Source: Anaerolineales bacterium UBA2200 (GTDB taxonomy: Bacteria; Chloroflexota; Anaerolineae; UBA2200). Taken from it: a stretch of DNA of 64,000 nucleotides. Position 1 is the first letter of the stretch, and every line of letters starts with the position of its first letter. Below are positions 52,541-59,734 of the stretch, piece by piece. A program made the position numbers and the translations under genes. The notes beneath the pieces were generated by a model that worked only from the letters and a program-made list of their open reading frames with translations, searched no databases and was not told the origin of the DNA. The DNA is taken from assembly GCA_002327925.1 (NCBI GenBank), contig DCVA01000016.1, positions 1 through 64,000 of the forward strand, given 5' to 3'.

Positions 52541-52890
52541 GAGCGCTGCCTGGGATCGAGCCGGGCGCATACAGTGATGGACAGGCCCTTCAGCAGGGGC
52601 ATTCCGGTACCTTCCGTTTCCTGAGCGACAAGCTGACCGGCGGCCGGACCCAACGGCAGGAACACGATTCCCCTGGGTAATCGACCCGCTTGAACGGTGC
52701 CTTCTGCCTGGCCGAAGCGGGTCCGAAGGAGCACTGACTGTCCCCCCTCGAGTCCCAGTGCCGCCATGTCTTCGGCGTTCATCTCCACCAGAGAGGTGGC
52801 AGACCCATACTCAGCCGGATCCTTGCCTCCGTGCAGCGCACGCCCCTGCGCGAGAGTTCGGCCCGTGATCAGAATCAGGTCCTGACTCAC
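52537..52890 (-). CDS. fwdD: Formylmethanofuran dehydrogenase subunit D
   Basis: Molybdopterin-dinucleotide-binding beta-barrel subunit that completes the cofactor pocket of FwdB. The 117 residues read LILITGRTLAQG, then MNAEDMAALGLEGGQSVLL, FLPLGPAAGQL and EGTGMPLLKG, which follow the archaeal FwdD pattern closely. The start is GTG, in a GTGA overlap with the preceding ATP-grasp gene; the upstream frame to 53013 is antisense noise. A FwdD subunit is not part of the Fhc complex known from methylotrophic proteobacteria. Confidence 0.9.
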   Translation of the reverse strand: MSQDLILITGRTLAQGRALHGGKDPAEYGSATSLVEMNAEDMAALGLEGGQSVLLRTRFGQAEGTVQAGRLPRGIVFLPLGPAAGQLVAQETEGTGMPLLKGLSITVCARLDPRQRS

Positions 52891-54047
52891 GCCGGGCCTC
52901 CTGTCCCGCCGGCAACGTCCTGGCGCACAGCTCCAGCGGCACGAAGAAGGCCATTCAGGCAGTCCAGGCGGCTCGGCCCGCGAGCCAGCACTGTGCAGAT
53001 GGGGTGACCGCACTGTACCTCTTCACCCGGGTATGGGATGTCGCGCCTGTCCCTGGCGCGCCATGTGCGTGTGTCGGGCATGAAGGCCGTCCGGTCAGCG
53101 AATACGATAGCCTTACCGGCAAAAGATCGTTCCCCGCGGTGAAGCAGAGAGACCTCGGGCAGGATACCACCCGCTGCCCTCACGTGCAGTGAAAAAACGT
53201 CGAGCCCGTACTCCATCTCTACGAGCTCCATGGAGGCAGTGTAGCGCGGGTTGACCTCGATGAGGACAGGCAGCAAGCTACCGGCTGGTCCGTGGGTGAT
53301 CACCAGGTCGATGCCATTCGCTCCGCAAAGGCCGAATCGTTGGGTGAGCTGATCCGCCATGGTCTGGACGGCTTGCAGAAGTGGCTGCCACTGGTCGGGT
53401 TTCACCTCCACAGGCAGTATGTTGCCGCACCAGGTGAAGCCTTTCTTCCCGAAACCCTCCTGCCCGATCAATTGCTCGGACATCCCGATGAGTACGCTGC
53501 TGGAACCATTCGCTACAAAGGAGGCTGATGCAGGGGTACCCTCAACATACTGCTGTAGCAGATGGTCTTTGTCGAGCGGCGTCCCATCCCACCACTCAAT
53601 GTCGTGTCCTCCCCCACTGCGTACGGGCTTGCGCAGCCATCTGCCGTTGCCGCTGGCTTTTCCTTCCTCACCCGATAGCCAGGTAGCCGGGAACGGCAGA
53701 CCTGCGCGGCAACAAAAGCTTCGTAGAGTTTCCGGGTCTCGAACCTGCCGCAGGGTCTCGGGAGGATTGCCCAGCAATTTTCGCCCTGAGGATAGCTGCT
53801 CAACGATGGCTGGATGGTTCTCAAGGCTGGAGATGTAGACAAGGCCATCCCCGGCAAGGTTCCGGCTGGCATCCAGGAGCGCCTGCGGGCTAAAGGGCGA
53901 TCCCAGGTCACGCAGCAGTGAACGGTTTTCCACGATGGCGCGCTGGTCACTGTCGCCGAAATAGTCCAGCGTGGAGACCTGTGCTCCGCTTCGCACAGCT
54001 GACTCGGCGATGGCCCGCGTGCTGAACCCGACGATCAGGAAGCGCAC
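52887..54047 (-). CDS. ATP-grasp protein of the H4MPT/methanofuran cluster type
   Basis: 386 residues with an ATP-grasp core: RWLRKPVRSGGGHDIEWW near 130, QQYVEGTPASASFVANG near 165, and VLIEVNPRYTASMEL near 270 for magnesium. The C-terminal PYPGEEVQCGHPICTVLARG resembles the tail of the ATP-grasp proteins (Orf17 type) encoded in H4MPT clusters of methylotrophs. A role in methanofuran or H4MPT synthesis, for example a glutamate-amine ligase, is inferred. It overlaps mtdB by 13 bases and fwdD by 4. Confidence 0.8.
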   Translation of the reverse strand: MRFLIVGFSTRAIAESAVRSGAQVSTLDYFGDSDQRAIVENRSLLRDLGSPFSPQALLDASRNLAGDGLVYISSLENHPAIVEQLSSGRKLLGNPPETLRQVRDPETLRSFCCRAGLPFPATWLSGEEGKASGNGRWLRKPVRSGGGHDIEWWDGTPLDKDHLLQQYVEGTPASASFVANGSSSVLIGMSEQLIGQEGFGKKGFTWCGNILPVEVKPDQWQPLLQAVQTMADQLTQRFGLCGANGIDLVITHGPAGSLLPVLIEVNPRYTASMELVEMEYGLDVFSLHVRAAGGILPEVSLLHRGERSFAGKAIVFADRTAFMPDTRTWRARDRRDIPYPGEEVQCGHPICTVLARGPSRLDCLNGLLRAAGAVRQDVAGGTGGPA

Positions 54048-54907
54048 TCTGACTCCAGCTCTCTGGCTATGAGGTAGATTTGCTCGGCATCCAGGACCTG
54101 GTCGTTGCGCTCAAACAGCCTGGACAGGCACGCGTAGTGAACCTGTTTCTTGAGGCGCCTGATGGCCAGCGCTCCGAAAAGTCGACGTTCGCCGATGCGC
54201 TCGCCAGCGAATGTTGGATCCAATCCGTCTATGCCAAGGGGAGGCACGGCGTTCACGTCAGCCAGCACGTGGAGAGTGCGACTTCCGGTCGACTCAGCCT
54301 CTGCCAGCAGGCTGACGCCAGGCGCGCCCGCACTGACCACGACCTCGGCACCCTCTAGAACGTCGTGGATCATGGACGCACTGCTGACCTCAGCAGGCCA
54401 CACACGCTGCCCGGTCCTGGCACAAACCGCCTCACAGGCCGCCCGCGCCCGGCGCAGGTCTCGCGAGGTCAGGGCAACTTCAGCACCCTCCCGGGCCATC
54501 AGAGCAGCGGTGCGCATGCCAACCGGCCCGGTGCCGGCAAGAATAACTGCGCGTCTGCCGGTCAGCTCACCCACCGCCCGAATCTTGGCCACTACCGCAG
54601 CGGCTGTGGTGTTGCAGCCGCCGCAATCCAGCATCACGGATACGCGCATGGAGCCAAAGAAGGCGGTCTCGATTGCCTCGAGGGTTGCCTCGGCCACGGG
54701 CAGGCTCGATCCACCGATGAACAGGGCCAAGCTGGCCAGGTCCTCTGGCGAGCGCGAAAACACCGCCTCATAGGCGACCTTGTGTGCATCAGCAGCGGTC
54801 ACTCCGGCCAGGGGCAAAACGCAGTCGATGCCGGCGTCGCAGGCCATCACCGCGTCGAAAGCTCCGGGAATCGGATTGCTGTCGAGAAGGATAAGTATCC
54901 GCTTGAT
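54035..54907 (-). CDS. mtdB: NAD(P)-dependent methylene-H4MPT dehydrogenase (MtdA/MtdB family)
   Basis: Oxidises or reduces methylene-H4MPT/methenyl-H4MPT with a nicotinamide cofactor. IPGAFDAVMACDAGIDCV near residue 12, GGCNTTAAAVV near 95 and the Rossmann motif LAGTGPVGMRTAALMAREGA near 120 follow MtdA/MtdB throughout. The SR pair after the second strand (LTSRDLRRA) favours NADP. No ATG, GTG or TTG lies in frame near the homologous start. The best candidate is an ATC at 54907, 6 bases after GGAG, which gives a normal length of 290 residues. The only standard start, GTG at 55087, would read through a hairpin and another gene. First gene of the C1 operon. Confidence 0.9.
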   Translation of the reverse strand: MKRILILLDSNPIPGAFDAVMACDAGIDCVLPLAGVTAADAHKVAYEAVFSRSPEDLASLALFIGGSSLPVAEATLEAIETAFFGSMRVSVMLDCGGCNTTAAAVVAKIRAVGELTGRRAVILAGTGPVGMRTAALMAREGAEVALTSRDLRRARAACEAVCARTGQRVWPAEVSSASMIHDVLEGAEVVVSAGAPGVSLLAEAESTGSRTLHVLADVNAVPPLGIDGLDPTFAGERIGERRLFGALAIRRLKKQVHYACLSRLFERNDQVLDAEQIYLIARELESECAS

Positions 54908-54945
54908 AGAACGCTCCGGTGGTGCTGTGCGATAAGAGAGCGACC

Positions 54946-54979
54946 GGGGTTGCCCGGCGGCTTTGAGCCGGGCAACCCC
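54946..54979 (-). terminator. Strong hairpin upstream of mtdB
   Basis: GGGGTTGCCCGGC (54979-54967 on the minus strand) pairs perfectly with GCCGGGCAACCCC over an 8-base loop. It lacks a proper U-tract (CGGTCGCTCTCTT follows), so it may end the preceding transcript inefficiently or act as an RNA-stabilising or attenuating element for mtdB. Confidence 0.55.
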
Positions 54980-55011
54980 ATCCCACGTATGTGCGGAGGA
55001 AAACGAGGATG

Positions 55012-55128
55012 CTACAGTTCCTCGTATCCCTTCAGGCCGATCTTGGAGACTATGCCGGTCTTGTAGAGAGCTTGAGCAATCAACCACCCGACAAGCCCGC
55101 CAAGGATCGCTCCGCTGATGAACCCCAC
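55012..55128 (-). CDS. Possible 38-residue single-helix membrane peptide
   Basis: A GTG-started frame encodes GFISGAILGGLVGWLIAQALY, a plausible membrane helix, followed by a polar tail ending KGYEEL. It overlaps the end of the broken dipeptidase in another frame. It could be a real small protein, or the 3' remnant of a different gene joined here by a deletion. No clear ribosome site. Confidence 0.35.
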   Translation of the reverse strand: MGFISGAILGGLVGWLIAQALYKTGIVSKIGLKGYEEL

Positions 55129-55571
55129 ATGCTTAGCCCCGCGTCATTCGGTTCCACACAGCCGTCGCCGCAGATATTCCGAAAGTGGTATGTGAGCTGG
55201 ATGATACGAATCCCGAGTCGGTAGAACACGGGCAGCAGGCTCATATCGCCCTCAAAAGGGCCAATGTTCTGGAAACCCAGGATGATGCCGACCTTGCCCT
55301 GCGTCTTGGCGGTCCGGATGTCCACTGGACGCTCGATCAGCATCGCTACCTGGCTGGCTGCAAGCTGCCCGTAGAGCACTGCGACCAGCTTGATGGTTTC
55401 CGACAGATTGTGGTTCATGGCGATGGTGTAGTTAGTCGCCGTGACCCCTCCCTGCTGCATCTTCTGCCAGTAGTCCTCGTCCATGATCGAGGCGTTCAAC
55501 GCGTCGATCACGACCGAGTGCCGATGTAAACTCAGTGCTCGCTATTCCTGCTCCTGAGTAAGGCTAAGCAT
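55080..55571 (-). pseudogene. Truncated membrane dipeptidase (M19) with in-frame amber codon
   Basis: An ATG with AAGGAGA upstream opens MLSLTQEQE, then a TAG at codon 10 (55544-55542). The same frame continues as RALSLHRHSVVIDALNASIMD and on through GGVTATNYTIAMNHN, GIILGFQNIGPFEGD and YHFRNICGDGCVEPNDAGLS. These are typical N-terminal M19 renal-dipeptidase-like sequences. It then loses similarity and stops after about 163 codons in all, whereas M19 enzymes have 320-400 residues. The nonsense codon plus missing C-terminal two-thirds indicate a decayed gene. Its operon position is between the Fe-S protein and mtdB. Confidence 0.72.
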
Positions 55572-55622
55572 GAGTCTCCTTTTGGAATGCTCGTATCAGG
55601 GTCGGGGACCGGTAAATGTCTC

Positions 55623-56804
55623 TTACTTCCAGCGCGCCACTTGCTTGACCAGGGAGATGAGATCCATCACCTGGAGCGGGCTGTCCAACGCGGCTCGCAC
55701 GTTCTGGAACTGGGTTACGCAGGCAGGGCAGGAGGTCAACAGCAGCTGCGCACCGGTGGCCGCAGCCTCCCAAAAACGCTCGACTCCGGTCTGGTCTGTG
55801 AGGCTGGCATAGTCATAGCGCACGAAGGAGCCGGCGCCGCAGCAGTAGGCATCTCGTCCGTGTCGCGGCATCTCCTGGAGGCGCATACCCGGCATGGCGG
55901 CGATGATGGCTCGCGGGGCATCGTAGATACCCAGGCCGCGCCCAAGGGTGCAGGGGTCGTGGTAGGTGACTACGGTTCCGGGCTGGTAGATTGAGAACTG
56001 CAGACGCCCCTCCTCTACGAATTCGGCGATGGCCTCGGTGATGTGCAGCACTTCGAACGGAAGCGGTTCTCCCAGCACGGCCGGAATGTCCTCGCGGAAA
56101 GTACGCATGCAGCCAGGGCACTCAAAGATGAGCTGTTCTACGCCGAGATCCTGCAGGGCCTCAACATTGTGTGACATGACCTCTGCCGCACGCTCGGTCT
56201 GACCGGCAGCCAGGAAGGGGTGCCCGCAGCACCACTCGTCGCTCAGCACAGTAAAGTCGAGATCGGAGGAATCCAGCACGGAATAGAAATCCTCCGCCAG
56301 AGAGCGTCGAACGTAGGACGGGGTACACCCCACAAAGAAGGCCACAGGCGCGGGCTGATCCACCCGCGACCGATCCTTCAGCCAGGAGAGGCGCTTCTCG
56401 TGAGGCTTGCCGTAGAGGTTGTGACTTGCTACCAGTTGGTCCACGGCGATCTTGAGCTCGGGAGGGATTAGCCCGCGAACGGCCATGTCCTGACGCATGC
56501 GGTCGTACACTTTGACTGTGTCTATGTATTTGAAACAGTGTTCAGCGCAGGCGCGGCATTCGGTGCAGGCAAAGATACGCGGGATGAGGCTCTCGTCGTA
56601 CTCGAGCTCACCCTCAAGCAGGGCACGCGCGAGCGCGACACGCCCGCGGCCTCCATAGGACTCGAAGCTGCCCCAGGTGTACGATGGGCACAGATTTGTC
56701 GACCCGAGCCAGCTCAGATCATAGCAGAATGCGCAACGCAGGCACTCGTATGTAGATTGGGCAACAGCCTGCAATTGCAGTTCAGGTGCTTTTGTGTCTG
56801 TCAT
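55623..56804 (-). CDS. (Fe-S)-binding protein with two CCG domains (GlcF/HdrD-like)
   Basis: Electron-transfer subunit with two 4Fe-4S sites and two cysteine-rich domains. CLRCAFC plus the later C in NLCPSY, and CTECRACAEHCFK near residue 78, bind clusters. EWCCGHPF and DAYCCGAGSF are the CCG motifs found in HdrB/HdrD, GlcF and LutA. 393 residues; the ATG has AGGAG upstream. The flavoprotein gene just upstream ends 4 bases before it, so the two form a flavin/Fe-S dehydrogenase. The electron donor could be a 2-hydroxyacid; an electron link to the C1 enzymes downstream is only a possibility. Confidence 0.87.
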   Translation of the reverse strand: MTDTKAPELQLQAVAQSTYECLRCAFCYDLSWLGSTNLCPSYTWGSFESYGGRGRVALARALLEGELEYDESLIPRIFACTECRACAEHCFKYIDTVKVYDRMRQDMAVRGLIPPELKIAVDQLVASHNLYGKPHEKRLSWLKDRSRVDQPAPVAFFVGCTPSYVRRSLAEDFYSVLDSSDLDFTVLSDEWCCGHPFLAAGQTERAAEVMSHNVEALQDLGVEQLIFECPGCMRTFREDIPAVLGEPLPFEVLHITEAIAEFVEEGRLQFSIYQPGTVVTYHDPCTLGRGLGIYDAPRAIIAAMPGMRLQEMPRHGRDAYCCGAGSFVRYDYASLTDQTGVERFWEAAATGAQLLLTSCPACVTQFQNVRAALDSPLQVMDLISLVKQVARWK

Positions 56805-56808
56805 TGGC

Positions 56809-58215
56809 CTACTCCTGATCCTTCCCCAGCAGGAGCACGCCGGGGTTTAGGATGTTGTTCGGATCGAGGGCTCGTTTGAGCGTTTTCATGAGGTCATAGG
56901 CACTGCCCAGACGGGGCATGATGTAGGGTGCAATCCCGGAAACGATGCCGCCGGGTGACATCCAGCGTCCAAAGAGCAGCTCGGCAATCTCAGCACGTAC
57001 CCGTAATCCCACCTGCTTTGCCTCGGGGCTCATCTCGGGATAGAGGGTGTCTACCCACAGGAATGCCGCGTTGGGCGAGAAGTACACATCCATGCCCTTT
57101 ACACGCATTCCGGCGCGTGCAAATTCGGCGTTCGTACGCACATACTCATGCAACGCCGGAATAGCCTGCTTCAGAGCCAGAGTGGGCAGGAAACCGGCGA
57201 CTTCGGGACAGTAGTAGGGCCGGCTGCCGTAGTAGGCGTTTGGGGGAGTGTTGCGCAGCCACGAATACATATGACCGAGCCAGTATCGCTTCGTGCCCTC
57301 CGGATCCTGCGGGCGACCGAAGTACGATTCGCATACCGACTGGCAGGTGCGCACCCTCTCCGCGGCACGAGTCTGTCCGTCGCGAATGATCATATGCAGA
57401 AACGCTTTGCCGCTTACGTTGGCGGGAGGGGGGCCGCCGAACAACCCGATCAGGAACGTGGCTCCGTTTTGGCGTTGGACCGCTGCTGCCGCATCCACGC
57501 ACTGATCGACCGTGTCAAAGGCGTAGAACAGGAAACGCTCGGTCTCGGGAATGCGATTGATGCGCAGGGTGACCTCTGTGATAGCCCCGAGTGTGCCGCA
57601 CGCGCCAATGAAGAGGCCGGCCAGATCCGGACCATTGGCTCCGCGCTCAATGGGCAGGGGTGCGTCCCGATTGGCCGCTGACCCGGTGCGCACCACTGTG
57701 CCATCAGGCAGGACGGCTTCCAGAGCGACAACGTGCCGACCCGTGACGCCATACTCGGTGATGCCATGAGGCACAGCGTTGTACGCTACCGTGCCTCCGA
57801 TGGTGCAGGAGAACATGCCCCCGCCGCCCGGGACTGCGATTTCCCAGCCCAGCTTGTTCAGCTCACTGTCCACAGCGTGCCAGATGGCACCTGCCTCCGT
57901 GGTAACGACCTGGTTCTCCAGGTCGATCTTGAGGATGCGGTTCATTAGGTCCAGCGCCAGCAGGATGCAGCCTTCCTGGACTCCGTGATCCACGAAAGTC
58001 GTGGCGCGTCCCCACAGGAAGACCGGTTTTCGCACCTCGTTGGCCAGACGGAAGATCTGCGTGATCTCGGCAGTACTCTGTGGACGTACGACGATGTCCG
58101 GTATCCCGCCTGGTGTAGGCCCGCAGTCGCGACGGTAACAGATGCGATCAGCGTAGACATTGGTAACGTGCTCGGGACCGCAGATTTCCTGCAGCCTTTC
58201 CATTAGCTCTTCCAT
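56809..58215 (-). CDS. FAD-binding oxidase, GlcD/VAO type
   Basis: Flavoprotein of the vanillyl-alcohol-oxidase/glycolate-oxidase group. The FAD-binding segment runs from PDIVVRPQSTAEI through FLWGRATTFVDHG to VPGGGGMFSCTIGGTVAYNAV. A C-terminal FAD-linked oxidase domain ends in PNNILNPGVLL. I use the ATG giving MEELMERL; an in-frame GTG at 58284 would overlap the amidohydrolase and add an unrelated tail. It works with the Fe-S protein encoded directly downstream. Likely substrates are 2-hydroxyacids or aldehyde/alcohol groups. Confidence 0.86.
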   Translation of the reverse strand: MEELMERLQEICGPEHVTNVYADRICYRRDCGPTPGGIPDIVVRPQSTAEITQIFRLANEVRKPVFLWGRATTFVDHGVQEGCILLALDLMNRILKIDLENQVVTTEAGAIWHAVDSELNKLGWEIAVPGGGGMFSCTIGGTVAYNAVPHGITEYGVTGRHVVALEAVLPDGTVVRTGSAANRDAPLPIERGANGPDLAGLFIGACGTLGAITEVTLRINRIPETERFLFYAFDTVDQCVDAAAAVQRQNGATFLIGLFGGPPPANVSGKAFLHMIIRDGQTRAAERVRTCQSVCESYFGRPQDPEGTKRYWLGHMYSWLRNTPPNAYYGSRPYYCPEVAGFLPTLALKQAIPALHEYVRTNAEFARAGMRVKGMDVYFSPNAAFLWVDTLYPEMSPEAKQVGLRVRAEIAELLFGRWMSPGGIVSGIAPYIMPRLGSAYDLMKTLKRALDPNNILNPGVLLLGKDQE

Positions 58216-58234
58216 CTTGGTTTCTGCTGCCTCC

Positions 58235-59620
58235 TCACTGACGGGTTTGGGTGCTGTTGACAAAGCCGGCCTGGCTTGAGGCACGCCTTACTGTGCTGGA
58301 CAGGGCGCGGGCATAGAGCTCCTGCCCCATATCGTCGGCTTCGTTGACCAGAGTCGGCTCGTCCACAGTGGTGATCCTTTGCGAGCGCATCACGGTGGTT
58401 CCATCGATGATCACATCGCGAACATCGGCGGCACGGACAGAAAAGACAAGTGTCTCAAGGATGTCATGTATGGGTCGCAGGTGAGAGGCGCGGAGATCGA
58501 TGATTGCCAGGTCGGCGAGCCGCCCTGGATCGAGCTGTCCGGCATCGACGCGGCACGCGAGGGCCCCACCCTGTGTCGCGGCCCGGAAGATATCGGCGCT
58601 GCTGATCGCGGCCGGGTCTGCCGAGGTCACGGATGCCAGCAGAGAGGCGGCGCGCATCTCCTCCCACATGTCGAGCAGGCCGTTGGAGCCATTCCCGTCG
58701 TTGCCGAGCGCTACGTCGATCCCTGCCTTCTTCATTGCTGGCCATGGCATGACGCCGTCAGCCAGTTTCATATTGGACTTGGGGCAGTGCACCACGACGG
58801 CCCGGCTGTCTGCTAGCAGGTTGATCTCGCGGGCATCGACGTGCACGCAGTGCACGGCGCTGAGGCGGCGACTCAACAACCCAAGATGGGCCAGACGCTC
58901 CACTGGCCTCTCTCCGTACCGGGCGAGGGAATCACTGATCTCCTGAGCCGTCTCGTTCATATGAATGTGGATCCCTACATTCCTGCTATCGGCCGTGTCG
59001 CGTGTCCAGCGGAGCAGGTCATCGCTGCAAAGGAAGGGTGCCGAGGGTCCGAGATGGATGGTCAGGCGTCCGCTAGGGTCATGCCAGCAGTCCAGGTAGG
59101 AGGTCACGCTGTGGCGCAGCAGCTGCGGGTCAGTCATTACCTGGTCAGGAATCCACTGGTCAGCCAGGGTAATCGCTCCCACGCCGCGAAAGCCGAGGTC
59201 CGCCCAGGCCTCAAGGATTCCCGGTGCGGCTACATCGATGTTCTGGCAGCAGGTGGTCCCAGCGTGGATCATCTCCAGCGAAGCCAGGGTGGTCCACAGG
59301 TACGAAGGCTTCATGTTGCCTGCCAGGTGCTCCTGTCTGATCGCGTCGACCATCGGGAAGAGGGCCGCGTCGCACCACGGAACGAGGGTCAGGCCCGCTC
59401 CCACGCCTTTGAGCCAGTTCTGATAAAGGTGGGTGTGCGCATTGATCAGACCTGGAATGACCACGCAGCCGGAAGCATCAATGATGGGCGTATCGGGCGG
59501 ACAGGGGAGACAAGGGCCTATCGCGGCAATGCGATTTTGCTCGACCAGCAGATCCACATCGCGCTCGATGCGAGAGGCATCCCGGAGGAGAAACGTTGCC
59601 CTGCGAATCAGTAGAGCCAA
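58235..59620 (-). CDS. MtaD/TrzA-type amidohydrolase (deaminase-like)
   Basis: Metal-dependent hydrolase of the chlorohydrolase / methylthioadenosine-adenosylhomocysteine deaminase group. NAHTHLYQNWLKG holds the HxH metal pair near residue 63. IHMNETAQEI supplies the next histidine, VHCVHVDAREI a further histidine, and GNDGNGSNG near 305 the catalytic aspartate. The start is the TTG at 59620 with GGAGGG upstream; a longer frame begins inside a palindromic operator. A strong promoter and a LexA-like dyad lie just upstream, so it opens a transcription unit with the flavoprotein genes. Possible substrates include purines, pyrimidines and triazines. Confidence 0.88.
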   Translation of the reverse strand: MALLIRRATFLLRDASRIERDVDLLVEQNRIAAIGPCLPCPPDTPIIDASGCVVIPGLINAHTHLYQNWLKGVGAGLTLVPWCDAALFPMVDAIRQEHLAGNMKPSYLWTTLASLEMIHAGTTCCQNIDVAAPGILEAWADLGFRGVGAITLADQWIPDQVMTDPQLLRHSVTSYLDCWHDPSGRLTIHLGPSAPFLCSDDLLRWTRDTADSRNVGIHIHMNETAQEISDSLARYGERPVERLAHLGLLSRRLSAVHCVHVDAREINLLADSRAVVVHCPKSNMKLADGVMPWPAMKKAGIDVALGNDGNGSNGLLDMWEEMRAASLLASVTSADPAAISSADIFRAATQGGALACRVDAGQLDPGRLADLAIIDLRASHLRPIHDILETLVFSVRAADVRDVIIDGTTVMRSQRITTVDEPTLVNEADDMGQELYARALSSTVRRASSQAGFVNSTQTRQ

Positions 59621-59636
59621 CAGGTCCCTCCATTGA

Positions 59637-59654
59637 TCTGAACACCTGTTCAGA
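59637..59654 (-). promoter_or_regulatory. Perfect palindromic operator TCTGAACA-N2-TGTTCAGA
   Basis: An 8-base dyad with a 2-base centre lies between the -10 box and the ribosome site of the amidohydrolase gene. Its core GAAC-N4-GTTC matches the Gram-positive-type LexA box, the same core as at 18031-18044. GntR- or TetR-family repressors could also bind such a dyad. Confidence 0.6.
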
Positions 59655-59666
59655 ACATCCATTCAC

Positions 59667-59695
59667 AGTATAACACCGGCGATGGCGGTTGTCAA
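59667..59695 (-). promoter_or_regulatory. Promoter of the amidohydrolase-flavoprotein unit
   Basis: On the minus strand, TTGACA (59695-59690) and TATACT (59672-59667) with 17-base spacing. The operator palindrome begins about 13 bases after the -10. Confidence 0.85.
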
Positions 59696-59734
59696 GATGA
59701 CTGCAGGGAGCGGGGGAGCGTTTCGTTCTGCCCT

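Noticed and set aside
52541..52570. Upstream ATG of fwdB at 52570
   Set aside because: The ATG at 52540 forms the usual ATGA overlap with fwdD and homology starts there.
54908..55087. GTG at 55087 as the mtdB start
   Set aside because: It would translate a terminator-like hairpin and the 3' end of another gene and add 60 residues with no similarity.
55542..55544. TAG as pyrrolysine codon
   Set aside because: The protein is not a methylamine methyltransferase and is also truncated; simple decay explains it better.
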